8,013 bases of DNA from UBA4459 sp036351335. Its GTDB lineage: Bacteria > Bacteroidota > Bacteroidia > Bacteroidales > F082. Of the stretch, positions 1 through 7,627 are shown piece after piece. The position numbers and the translations under genes were made by a program. The stretch covers positions 1 to 8,013 of the forward strand of contig JAZBOW010000135.1 in NCBI GenBank assembly GCA_036351335.1. The letters run 5' to 3'. The first letter of the stretch is position 1, and every line of letters begins with the position of its first letter. A model generated the notes under the pieces. That model made no database searches. It saw only the letters and a list, made by a program, of their open reading frames with translations, and had not been told where the DNA came from.

Positions 1-471
1 CCGGACCTGTCAGGCATCCCGGAATTCGACATCGATTTCCCGAAAAGCGATTATAAAATTACAACCACACAAAACACAGTTGAGCAGGCTGGTGGTGCTA
101 TTGTTACCAATTGGATACTGCAAGGCAAAGATGAAAATGGACCGTTTCTGTATTATGTCGCACATAATGAACTTTCGGGCGCGCTAAAAACCCAAACCGA
201 AAATAATCCTTCCGCGCTCAACACGGCTTTTGAAGCTGCGATCAGGGGCTCGGCGGATAAACTGGGCGCTGCTGACTATACTTTTAAACACATTAAACTT
301 GGCAATTATCCGGGGATGGAATCCGTTTGCAAAGTTTTTAATGGACAAGGCATGCTAAAAAGCCGGGTGTATAAAATTGACGATAGTTTTATGATGGTAA
401 GCGCCGGCGGTAGACAAATTGATACAACTTCTGTAAACACATTTCTGAATTCTTTTCAGCTTAAAAAATAA
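1..471 (+). CDS. C-terminal part of an uncharacterised protein, PsbP-like pattern (5' truncated by window edge)
   Basis: Frame 1 is open from the first base to a TAA at 469-471, giving 156 residues with no start codon that must be the true one, so the gene begins upstream of the window. The visible part has no membrane segment and one cysteine. Its pattern is an N-terminal FDIDFP-type strand, a YYVAHNELSG strand, a charged helix, then a GNYPGME motif followed by GQGMLKSRVYKIDDSFMMVSAGG and a closing FLNSFQL. This order resembles the short PsbP/MOG1-fold hypothetical proteins common in Bacteroidota and Planctomycetes, in which a YPG-E motif precedes a reported R-x-Y strand and a final F-x-SF helix. 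That assignment is from memory of the pattern and is tentative; no catalytic residues are recognisable and the function is unknown. The next gene starts 26 nt downstream on the same strand, so the two may be co-transcribed. Confidence 0.75.
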   Translation, partial: PDLSGIPEFDIDFPKSDYKITTTQNTVEQAGGAIVTNWILQGKDENGPFLYYVAHNELSGALKTQTENNPSALNTAFEAAIRGSADKLGAADYTFKHIKLGNYPGMESVCKVFNGQGMLKSRVYKIDDSFMMVSAGGRQIDTTSVNTFLNSFQLKK

Positions 472-497
472 GGCAAACCTGATTTATCCGTAAAACA

Positions 498-2039
498 ATG
501 ATGGGCTATAAAACCATACAAATCAAACTGCCAACTGATTATTCAGATGATACGATCCTGCAGGCAATCCGAAAGCAGTCAGGCTTGCAGGATTTTACAT
601 TCAGGATCGAAAAGAAAAGTCTGGATGCTCGGAAAAAGAACCACATCCATTGGTTGGTGAGCCTTATTGTCTCTTCGGAACAAATCAATGGCGAGGTATA
701 TGAGCCACCCGCCTCCCTGAAGATTCCTTTTAAAAAGCGAATCGAAAAGGTAATTGTAGTGGGAAGCGGCCCGGCTGGATTTTTTGCAGCCCATGTATTG
801 CAGTTGGCGGGTTTCCAGGTAACGATCATTGAGAGAGGTTCAGAAGTTGCGGAAAGAGGTAAAGCGATTCAGAAATTGGAAAGTCATGGCAAATTTACGG
901 CCCATAACAATTATGCTTTCGGTGAAGGTGGTGCTGGTACTTTCTCAGATGGCAAGCTCACATCACGGTCAAAACACATTTCTGCCGAAAGGCGTTTTAT
1001 TTTATCAGAATACGTGAAAGCAGGCGCTCCCGAAGAAATTTTGTACATGGCGCATCCGCATGTGGGAACTGATAACCTGAAAATTGTGGTGAGCAACCTG
1101 CGAAAGCAATTCCAGGAAAATGGCGGCACCTTCTTATTTGATACGAAACTGGAAGATATTCAAGTAAAAGGAGCGAAGGTTAAAAAGATCATTTGCAATA
1201 CCGGGGAGATGGAAGCTGATCACATCTTTTTTGCCACGGGCCATTCTGCTTACGATACCTATCGCATGCTGATCAACAGAGGGGTGTCGTTCCGAACTAA
1301 AAATTTCGCCATCGGCCACCGGATTGAGCATCCGCAAAAGCTGATCAACCAGGCGCAATGGGGAACGGAATACTTGCCGGGCGTGAAAGCAGCCGAATAC
1401 CGCTTGTCGACGAAAACAAAATCGGGTTTGCCTGTGTACACCTTTTGTATGTGTCCGGGCGGAAATGTTGTGCCGGCTGCCGCCTTCGAACAAAAGAGCG
1501 TGGTAAATGGCATGAGCTACTACCGGCGTGATGGCGGATTCTCTAATGCCGGATGTGTGGCTGGGGTGCATCCTGATATGTTGCTGGGGCACACGTGTAC
1601 CCCTCTCGAAATTTTGGACTGGATGGATGCACTTGAAGCGAGCTATTATGCATTCACAAACAGCTATATTATTCCGGCGAACAAAGCAATTGATTACATG
1701 AAAAAAAGGGAAAGCAGGGACTTGGGAACAGGAAGCTACCCGCTTGGATTGCAGGCGGCACCATTGTATGATATGATCCCTGAAAAAGTGCAAAAAGCCC
1801 TTACAGAAGGTCTGGCCGATTTCAGCAGGAAACTGATAGGTTTTGAACAGGGTATTTTAATGGGATTGGAAAGTAAAACTTCTTCTCCCGTGCAGGTTAT
1901 CCGCGAACGAAATGGAAAATGTGAAGGTTTCGATAACCTCTATTTTATAGGAGAAGGTAGCGGCTATACCGGGGGCATCATCTCCAGCGCGGCTGATGGT
2001 GTAAAATGTGGGTTAGATTTAAGCTATATATTAGCTTAG
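498..2039 (+). CDS. FAD-dependent dehydrogenase/oxidoreductase, COG2509 type
   Basis: This is a 513-aa flavoprotein, probably cytoplasmic since no signal peptide or membrane segment is seen. Residues 1-80 form a small alpha/beta leader domain with the SLDARKKNHIHW segment (41-52) typical of the family. A Rossmann FAD site follows: GSGPAG at 89-94 and the ribose-binding acid E112 at the end of the second strand. The block FGEGGAGTFSDGKLTSR (141-157) is a hallmark of COG2509 proteins. Further family blocks are ATGHS (246-250), FCMCPGG (316-322, with C317 and C319), and the C-terminal FAD-contacting GEGSGYTGGI (486-495). Length and both ends fit an intact family member. Two ATG codons stand in tandem at 498 and 501; either could initiate, and no Shine-Dalgarno is visible. 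The family is known as putative NAD(P)/FAD-dependent oxidoreductases with no agreed substrate, so none is assigned. It lies 26 nt after the preceding gene, suggesting one transcript. Confidence 0.93.
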   Translation: MMGYKTIQIKLPTDYSDDTILQAIRKQSGLQDFTFRIEKKSLDARKKNHIHWLVSLIVSSEQINGEVYEPPASLKIPFKKRIEKVIVVGSGPAGFFAAHVLQLAGFQVTIIERGSEVAERGKAIQKLESHGKFTAHNNYAFGEGGAGTFSDGKLTSRSKHISAERRFILSEYVKAGAPEEILYMAHPHVGTDNLKIVVSNLRKQFQENGGTFLFDTKLEDIQVKGAKVKKIICNTGEMEADHIFFATGHSAYDTYRMLINRGVSFRTKNFAIGHRIEHPQKLINQAQWGTEYLPGVKAAEYRLSTKTKSGLPVYTFCMCPGGNVVPAAAFEQKSVVNGMSYYRRDGGFSNAGCVAGVHPDMLLGHTCTPLEILDWMDALEASYYAFTNSYIIPANKAIDYMKKRESRDLGTGSYPLGLQAAPLYDMIPEKVQKALTEGLADFSRKLIGFEQGILMGLESKTSSPVQVIRERNGKCEGFDNLYFIGEGSGYTGGIISSAADGVKCGLDLSYILA

Positions 2040-2043
2040 ATTT
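2015..2043 (+). terminator. Stem-loop overlapping the stop codon of the FAD dehydrogenase gene
   Basis: The arms 2020-2026 (TAAGCTA) and 2032-2038 (TAGCTTA) are perfect reverse complements around a 5-nt loop. The stem extends outward to 2015/2043 with two G-U wobbles, about 12 pairs in total. The TAG stop (2037-2039) lies in the 3' arm. No U-run follows, so this is not a canonical intrinsic terminator; it could mark a transcript end, protect a 3' end, or be chance in AT-rich DNA. Confidence 0.3.
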
Positions 2044-2163
2044 CAGAACTAAAATAGGCAACGACAAATACCATCTGTTATTAAAAATGAATTTAGATTA
2101 GTCTTTTTCGTCTGAACCAATAAAAAAATAATGCATATTTAACTAAACTTAAAATCACGATGT

Positions 2164-5100
2164 ATGCCTGATAATTTGCACCTTGGTCTTGATATCGGAT
2201 CTATTTCTATTAATACAGTATTAATGGATGACCAAAGAAATATTATCGAAAATCGCTATAATTTCTGTCAGGGTAAGCCATTCTCCTTATTAAAGGATTT
2301 ATTGACTGAAATACACGCAAAATATGCTGATAATCCAATACAAACAATTGCGATTACAGGCACTGGCGGCAAATTAGCAGAGGAATTAATTGGTGGTCAT
2401 TTTGTAAATGAAATAATTGCCCAGTCAGCTTCGGTAGCGAAACTCTATCCTGAAGTAAAAACAGTGATGGAAATGGGGGGTGAAGACTCTAAACTAATTA
2501 TTATGCATTCGGATGAAGAGCATGATACAAGCCGCCTTTCCGACTTTACCCTCAACAATATTTGTGCTGCAGGAACAGGATCATTCCTTGACCAGCAGGC
2601 TAAACGGATTGGTGTTTCAATTGAAAATGAATTTGGTGAACTAGCCCTGAAATCAGAAAAGCCACCCCGCATTGCCGGTCGGTGCAGCGTGTTCGCTAAA
2701 AGCGATATGATCCATCTTCAACAAATAGCAACACCGGTCCACGATATCGTCGCCGGTTTGTGTTTTGCTGTGGCCCGTAATTTTATCAGTAGCATGGGCA
2801 AAGGAAAAAAGTTTGACTTCCCGATTATTTTCCAGGGAGGCGTAGCTGCAAATGTCGGTGTTGTTCGTGCATTTAGGGAGTTACTTAAAGCCGAAGAAGG
2901 GGATTTGATCATTCCTGAACATCACGCATCAATGGGAGCAATTGGTGCTTTGTATCATGTGTTGGATCAAAAAAATGCAAGTCCAAATCCGTATCAGGGC
3001 CTGGAAAATCTAAACGATTACCTAAAAGGAAACCATGCGAAAAGTGATTATCAGGAAGCTTTAACAAAGTCAGCGGCAAAATATGATAAAGATGTGCATC
3101 CGATCCCAAAAGAAATTGACAAACTGGATGTGTATCTGGGGCTTGATATTGGCTCATTAAGCACAAACGTAGTGCTTATTGATGAAGAAAATCATGTGAT
3201 AGCCCGGCGGTATTTACCAACAGCCAGTAAACCTCTTGAAGCCATTCGGAGAGGCATGTCAGAGATTGCTGAGGAAATTGGAGACCGGGTGAATGTAATT
3301 GGAGCAGGAACTACCGGCTCAGGACGTTACCTTACCGGTGATTTTATAGGTGCCGATGTTATCCGTAACGAAATTACTGCCCAGGCTACTGCTGCAATCG
3401 CTTATGATTCAACAGTTGATACTATTTTCGAAATTGGCGGCCAGGATTCAAAATATATCAGTATTGATCAGGGTGTAGTGGTTGATTTTGAGATGAATAA
3501 AGTATGTGCTGCCGGAACCGGGTCATTTTTAGAAGAACAAGCTGAAAAACTTGATATCAACATTGTTGAGGAGTTTGGAAAGTTGGCACTTGAATCAGAA
3601 AGACCGGCTAAACTTGGAAACAGGTGTACAGTTTTTATAGAATCGGATCTGAACTCGCAGCAGCAGAAAGGCGTTCAGAAAGATAACCTTATTGGGGGTC
3701 TGGCTTATTCCATCGTAGAAAACTACATTCAAAAAGTAGTGAGAAAGAAAAGAATTGGTGACCACATTTTTTTCCAGGGCGGCGTTACAAATAACCAGGC
3801 AGTTGTTGCTGCTTTTGAAAAAGTAACCGGGAAGAAAATTACCATACCACCTCATTTTGATGTAACCGGCGCAATCGGTGCAGCCATTCTCGCAAGAGAT
3901 TCAATGGCTGAAGGGCAGCAAACCCGTTTTAAAGGATTTGATATCAGTAAGATTCCATATACAGTTGATAAATTTACCTGTAAATCATGCGCTAATATGT
4001 GTGAGATCAGGCGGGTTCAGATTGAGGGAGAAGCAAAGCCACTATATTATGGTGGCCGGTGTGAGAAATGGGAAATTGAAGACCGCAAAGGTAAAGGTGA
4101 GGGTATACCAAACCTTTTCGAGGAAAGAAACGAAATGCTGATCAATGGATTTGTTGAAGAACCAAAAGATGATAGGATTACCATTGGTATTCCGAGGGCG
4201 TTGATGCTTTTCTATCAGCAGTTCCCATTCTGGCGAAAATTCTTTACTGAATTGGGATTCCGCGTTGTTATTTCACCGGAGTCGAACAGCCAACTAATAA
4301 AAAAATCACTGGGAATGATCGTCGCTGAAACTTGTTTCCCGGTTGAGCTAATGCACGGACATATTATGGATCTCCTTGAAAAAGGAGCCGATTATGTGTT
4401 TACACCATTCATTATTAATGCGAAAGGCGAAAAGGACAATCCTACTAATAACTGCAATTGCCCTTGGGTTCAAACATTCCCGTTTATGGTAAAAGCTGCT
4501 ATCAATGATGATTCGTTGGTAGACAGGATGCTTATACCTACTTTAAATTTCAAATATTTTGGCAAGGTCTTGAATAAGGAGCTTTCTGATTTTATGCATG
4601 AGAAATTTGGAACTTCAAAACGGAAAGTTATACAGGCAATTCAAAAAGCTGACCAGGCTCAAATGGCATTTGAAAACAAAGTCCTTATCAGGGGGCAGGA
4701 AGTAATGGATAATCTGCCGGATGATAAAGAAGCCATTGTAATTATTGGCCGGGTATATAATACCGGCGATCCGGCCCTGAACCTGAGCATGGTTGAAAAA
4801 CTGATTAACCAGGATGTATTGCCCATTCCGCTTGACTATTTGCCTTTAGGAAGTGAACATATCTTAAATGATTATCCTCAGATGTATTGGCCAAATGGAC
4901 AGAAGATATTGGCGGGTGCACGAATAGTTGCAGGAGATAAAAATCTGCATGCGATATATATGGGTAACTTTAGGTGCGGACCTGATTCGTTTTTATCACA
5001 TTTTGTCCACGAAGAAATGGCCGGCAAACCATACCTTGAACTGGAAATTGACGAACACAGCGCTGATGCCGGAATGATAACAAGGTATGAAGCCTTTCTT

Positions 5101-6429
5101 GATAGTCTAAAAGGTTCTCAACAAGTGAAGAAAAGAGAACAAAAAATATATCGGCCCGGTATTATGACCTCATCTCCGTTAAAAGACCGGACGCTTTATT
5201 TCCCATACATGTGTGATAGCGCTTATGCCATTGCCGCAGCCAGCCGCAGTTGCGGAATGAATGCGGAAGTATTGCCCATGCAGGGTAAAGTTGACCTGGA
5301 ACTTGGTCGGAAAAACACATCCGCCAGGGAGTGTTTTCCGATGGTTTGTACTACCGGCAATTTCTTAAAAAAATTATATGATCCTGAAACAGATCCTAAG
5401 AAAGCAAGTTTCTTTATGCCTGATCACAATGGACCGTGTAGATTTGGCCAATACAATAAACTTCAGCGTGTTATTTTTGATAAACTCGGTTTTAAAGATG
5501 CCGAGATTATTTCTCCAAGTAACGACACAGCCTATGCAGACATCTCCGGCGGACAGGGAACTAAATTCAGATTTACCGCATGGAAGGGATTTGTTGCAGT
5601 GGATTTACTCCGTAAATTAAAACAGGAAAGACGGCCTTACGAGTTGATCCCGGGAGAAACTGACAAGGTGTATAAAATTGCGCTTGACAATGTCATCAAG
5701 TCATTAGAAAACGGGGCAAAAGACCTTGAAGATGTGTTATACCGGGCGGCTATAAGTTTTGATACAATTGCATTTTCAAATGGCCAACGAAAACCTGTAA
5801 TTGTTGTTGTGGGTGAAATATTTATGCGGGATAATCCATTCTGCAGCGGTTACCTGGTTGATCGACTTGAAAAATTTGGTGCTGAAACTTTCATTGCGCC
5901 ATTTTCAGAATGGCTCAGCTATTCCACTTATCGTTATACACGAGATAGTCTTTGGAAAGGAGATTATAAAGGTGTTTTAAAATCGAAGATCCAGGAATTT
6001 TCACAAAACCTTTCTGCCAGTAAACTCCACAAAGCTGTTCATGGTTATATTGATGTTGATAAAGACATAAGTGTGAAAGAGATGCTGAATAATTGTGGCG
6101 ATTATATCCATAAACACTACGACGGTGACCCTGCACTTAACCTCGGAAGTTCAAAACGACTGGCACAGGAAAATGTATCTGGAATCGCAAATATTCTTCC
6201 TTTTACTTGCATGCCGGGAACGGTGGTCGCATCCGTTTCTCATAAATTTAAAAAGGATCATAATGAGTTACCTTACGTAAGTATTGCTTACGATGGACAG
6301 GAGGATTCCTCCATAGATTTGAGGTTGCAGGCGTTTATGCATCAGGCAAAGGAATATGCTGCACGCCAGGGTTATGACAGATCAGAAAAATGGCATCTGG
6401 CCAATTTAGCCAGGAAAGCAATGGGATAA
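2164..6429 (+). CDS. Giant fusion: tandem acyl-CoA dehydratase activase (BadF/BcrA/HgdC ATPase) plus two HgdB-like dehydratase domains
   Basis: The 1421-aa protein has four parts. Activase 1 (about 5-268) has LGLDIGS (7-13), GGEDSK (105-110), CAAGTGSF (C134), GRC (C174) and FQGGVAAN (223-230). Activase 2 (about 323-577) has LGLDIGS (325-331), GTTGSGR (382-388), GGQDSK (425-430), CAAGTGSF (C448), NRC (C488) and FQGGVTNN (537-544). A linker carries C606, C609, C613 and C633. Dehydratase-like domain 1 (about 671-985; DUF2229/COG3580 type) has ETCFP (C724), NCNCPW (C764, C766), GRVYNTGDP, CGPDSF (C938) and DEHSADAG (963-970). Domain 2 (about 1005-1400; COG3581 type) has C1017, C1030, ECFPMVC (C1057, C1062), GPCRFGQ (C1092) and GEIF (1217-1220). 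Known relatives use ATP in an ASKHA-fold [4Fe-4S] activator to fire low-potential electrons into an iron-sulfur dehydratase partner. The fold and redox class are well supported; the substrate is not. The start at 2164 places LGLDIGS at residue 7; an in-frame TAA at 2140 bars longer versions with an ATG. No Shine-Dalgarno is seen. Confidence 0.95.
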   Translation: MPDNLHLGLDIGSISINTVLMDDQRNIIENRYNFCQGKPFSLLKDLLTEIHAKYADNPIQTIAITGTGGKLAEELIGGHFVNEIIAQSASVAKLYPEVKTVMEMGGEDSKLIIMHSDEEHDTSRLSDFTLNNICAAGTGSFLDQQAKRIGVSIENEFGELALKSEKPPRIAGRCSVFAKSDMIHLQQIATPVHDIVAGLCFAVARNFISSMGKGKKFDFPIIFQGGVAANVGVVRAFRELLKAEEGDLIIPEHHASMGAIGALYHVLDQKNASPNPYQGLENLNDYLKGNHAKSDYQEALTKSAAKYDKDVHPIPKEIDKLDVYLGLDIGSLSTNVVLIDEENHVIARRYLPTASKPLEAIRRGMSEIAEEIGDRVNVIGAGTTGSGRYLTGDFIGADVIRNEITAQATAAIAYDSTVDTIFEIGGQDSKYISIDQGVVVDFEMNKVCAAGTGSFLEEQAEKLDINIVEEFGKLALESERPAKLGNRCTVFIESDLNSQQQKGVQKDNLIGGLAYSIVENYIQKVVRKKRIGDHIFFQGGVTNNQAVVAAFEKVTGKKITIPPHFDVTGAIGAAILARDSMAEGQQTRFKGFDISKIPYTVDKFTCKSCANMCEIRRVQIEGEAKPLYYGGRCEKWEIEDRKGKGEGIPNLFEERNEMLINGFVEEPKDDRITIGIPRALMLFYQQFPFWRKFFTELGFRVVISPESNSQLIKKSLGMIVAETCFPVELMHGHIMDLLEKGADYVFTPFIINAKGEKDNPTNNCNCPWVQTFPFMVKAAINDDSLVDRMLIPTLNFKYFGKVLNKELSDFMHEKFGTSKRKVIQAIQKADQAQMAFENKVLIRGQEVMDNLPDDKEAIVIIGRVYNTGDPALNLSMVEKLINQDVLPIPLDYLPLGSEHILNDYPQMYWPNGQKILAGARIVAGDKNLHAIYMGNFRCGPDSFLSHFVHEEMAGKPYLELEIDEHSADAGMITRYEAFLDSLKGSQQVKKREQKIYRPGIMTSSPLKDRTLYFPYMCDSAYAIAAASRSCGMNAEVLPMQGKVDLELGRKNTSARECFPMVCTTGNFLKKLYDPETDPKKASFFMPDHNGPCRFGQYNKLQRVIFDKLGFKDAEIISPSNDTAYADISGGQGTKFRFTAWKGFVAVDLLRKLKQERRPYELIPGETDKVYKIALDNVIKSLENGAKDLEDVLYRAAISFDTIAFSNGQRKPVIVVVGEIFMRDNPFCSGYLVDRLEKFGAETFIAPFSEWLSYSTYRYTRDSLWKGDYKGVLKSKIQEFSQNLSASKLHKAVHGYIDVDKDISVKEMLNNCGDYIHKHYDGDPALNLGSSKRLAQENVSGIANILPFTCMPGTVVASVSHKFKKDHNELPYVSIAYDGQEDSSIDLRLQAFMHQAKEYAARQGYDRSEKWHLANLARKAMG

Positions 6430-6461
6430 GATATTGTTGTAATTCACTGATGACTCAAATT

Positions 6462-6487
6462 ACTATTTTTAGTTAGCAATAAATAGT
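6462..6487. terminator. Weak AT-rich hairpin between two convergent genes
   Basis: The 82-nt gap between the converging genes contains ACTATTT (6462-6468) and its exact reverse complement AAATAGT (6481-6487) around a 12-nt loop. The position suits a bidirectional terminator, but the stem has a single G-C pair's worth of strength per arm and neither strand has a strong following U-run, so support is weak. Confidence 0.22.
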
Positions 6488-6512
6488 TTCTGGACATTTT
6501 GAAAATCCTCGC

Positions 6513-7424
6513 TTACCACCTGTAGTTTATTATGTAGGTGTCAAGTTCTTCAATAGTTGATTCGAAATCAAAAGCGTCATTGATGCGAAAATAGTTACCT
6601 ACATCCAGGGTAGAGCCGTAAGCATATTTGGCAATCTCCAATCGGTCATCCTCAAAATCAAATAGTTCAACGATTTGGTATACCTGAGATGTGAGTACAC
6701 AGTTTGCATCAAGTACCTGTTTGGCAATCAGGACCTTGCTGTCAGAAAAATCTTTGGACTCAATCGACCTTTTTGCCATCTGAAAATCCTGATCAGAAAT
6801 CGGATAAGGACATCCATAATAACCATCATAACCCGGCAATACATAACTTGTTTGTCCGCCGGAATGTACAGTTCCTGTGCTTATTGTAGTAGTTGTGCTT
6901 GTGCTGCTTACATTTGTCTCATTGATGTTCATGTTGATGTTCACTCCATTCATATTTGTATTCACATTCACATTGTTGCCAACACCCGGTGATACATTGG
7001 TTGTGGTTGTAGTTTGTGTATGAGTTATTGTTGTAGCAGGAGGCGTAACGGAGTATACATGAACAATCTGGTTGGGTGCCGGAGGAAGAGCTTGTGCAAT
7101 TGGTACTGAATTCTGGAATCGAATTACATATTCACCTTTCTTGTTCTGCTTCAAAACGTAAGTGTATTGGGTATTGCTTTCCTGGAAATAAACAGTTTTG
7201 TCAAGATCAGGGATATTATCTTCAAACAATATCTTGAGCTTATAGCTTGGTGCAATCAGGTCGGTGATCATCACATTGGTTTCCGGTTCAGCATTCTGCA
7301 ATATGCCATTCAGTACAACCTGGAACCTTTCTCCATTCTCAGAGAAAACAATTAAACTTGACTGCTGTGCAAATACTGGAGAAATAAATCCAGCCATAAC
7401 AATGAATAAAATAATTTTTTTCAT
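6513..7424 (-). CDS. Secreted DUF4476 domain protein with Asn/Thr-rich middle region
   Basis: The ATG at 7424-7422 begins MKKIILFIVMAGFISPVFAQ, a clear Sec signal peptide with a likely type I cleavage after A19; there is no lipobox cysteine. The frame can be extended upstream only to a TTG at 7463, which lies inside the probable promoter box, so the 303-aa version is preferred. Mature residues 22-105 form a beta-rich domain (FSENGERFQVVLNG, then NAEPETNV). Residues 130-190 are low complexity: Thr runs flank a stretch where Asn alternates with Val, Ile or Met. Residues 209-303 match DUF4476, with spaced motifs for ISDQDF, AKQVLDANC, QVYQIVELFDFE, AKYAYGSTLD and NYFRINDAFDFEST. The family is common in Bacteroidota as periplasmic or exported proteins and has no established biochemical role. 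C205 and C242 could form a disulfide. It converges on the activase fusion gene and appears to be monocistronic. Confidence 0.9.
   Translation of the reverse strand: MKKIILFIVMAGFISPVFAQQSSLIVFSENGERFQVVLNGILQNAEPETNVMITDLIAPSYKLKILFEDNIPDLDKTVYFQESNTQYTYVLKQNKKGEYVIRFQNSVPIAQALPPAPNQIVHVYSVTPPATTITHTQTTTTTNVSPGVGNNVNVNTNMNGVNINMNINETNVSSTSTTTTISTGTVHSGGQTSYVLPGYDGYYGCPYPISDQDFQMAKRSIESKDFSDSKVLIAKQVLDANCVLTSQVYQIVELFDFEDDRLEIAKYAYGSTLDVGNYFRINDAFDFESTIEELDTYIINYRW
6921..6980 (-). repeat. Imperfect short tandem repeat coding alternating Asn
   Basis: Within the DUF4476 protein gene, near-identical 6-nt units (variants of ATTCAC, ATGTTC and TTGATG on the plus strand) encode residues 150-168, where Asn occupies every second position with Val, Ile, Met or Thr between. 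It is a degenerate microsatellite-like coding tract that keeps the reading frame because units are multiples of three. Confidence 0.6.
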
Positions 7425-7460
7425 AGCAATAGATTTGTATCTTTTAAAGAATAAGTATGC

Positions 7461-7468
7461 CAAAATTA
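7461..7468 (-). promoter_or_regulatory. Bacteroidota-type -7 promoter box for the DUF4476 gene
   Basis: On the minus strand the sequence reads TAATTTTG, an exact fit to the Bacteroidota -7 consensus TAnnTTTG. It ends 36 nt before the ATG at 7424, implying a leader of about 30 nt. A TTG at 7494-7492, 23 nt upstream, could serve as the -33 element, at the long end of normal spacing. Confidence 0.45.
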
Positions 7469-7513
7469 GTTATTATTCAGTTTTGGCCATACAAATATCC
7501 CATATGGAAAAAG

Positions 7514-7543
7514 TTTAAATAGTTTCAATCGAAACATTTTAAG
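7514..7543. promoter_or_regulatory. Imperfect dyad in the divergent intergenic region (possible operator)
   Basis: The segment is symmetric about 7528/7529: GTTTC (7522-7526) mirrors GAAAC (7531-7535), and TTAAA (7515-7519) mirrors TTTAA (7538-7542), with a two-base mismatch between the blocks. It lies just upstream of the probable minus-strand promoter and 85 nt before the plus-strand gene. Both flanking genes point away from it, so a terminator is not expected; a regulator site is possible, chance in AT-rich DNA also. Confidence 0.25.
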
Positions 7544-7627
7544 AAGAATGTAAATCCACTTCGTTTGATTTCACTGTCAATGTGAATACGTAACCGGACT
7601 TTTTTACTTTTACACCAAATATTTCGA

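Noticed and set aside
1134..1793. 219-codon open frame on the minus strand
   Set aside because: It lies wholly antisense to the well-supported FAD dehydrogenase gene, and its translation shows no recognisable domain; it is a shadow of the coding frame.
2160..2171. ATG-TAT-GCC-TGA micro-ORF overlapping the start of the large fusion gene
   Set aside because: A three-codon ORF arises easily by chance, there is no ribosome binding site, and nothing shows that it is translated.
6921..6980. CRISPR-like or direct-repeat array
   Set aside because: The units are about 6 nt, degenerate and without spacers, and they are explained by the alternating-Asn coding tract.
7425..7463. Longer N-terminus of the DUF4476 protein starting at 7463
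   Set aside because: The start would be a TTG within the likely promoter box and would put 13 extra residues before a textbook signal peptide that begins with ATG at 7424.
7605..7612. TACTTTTA as a -7 promoter box for the NmrA-like gene
   Set aside because: It lacks the final G of TAnnTTTG and has no TTG at a suitable distance upstream.
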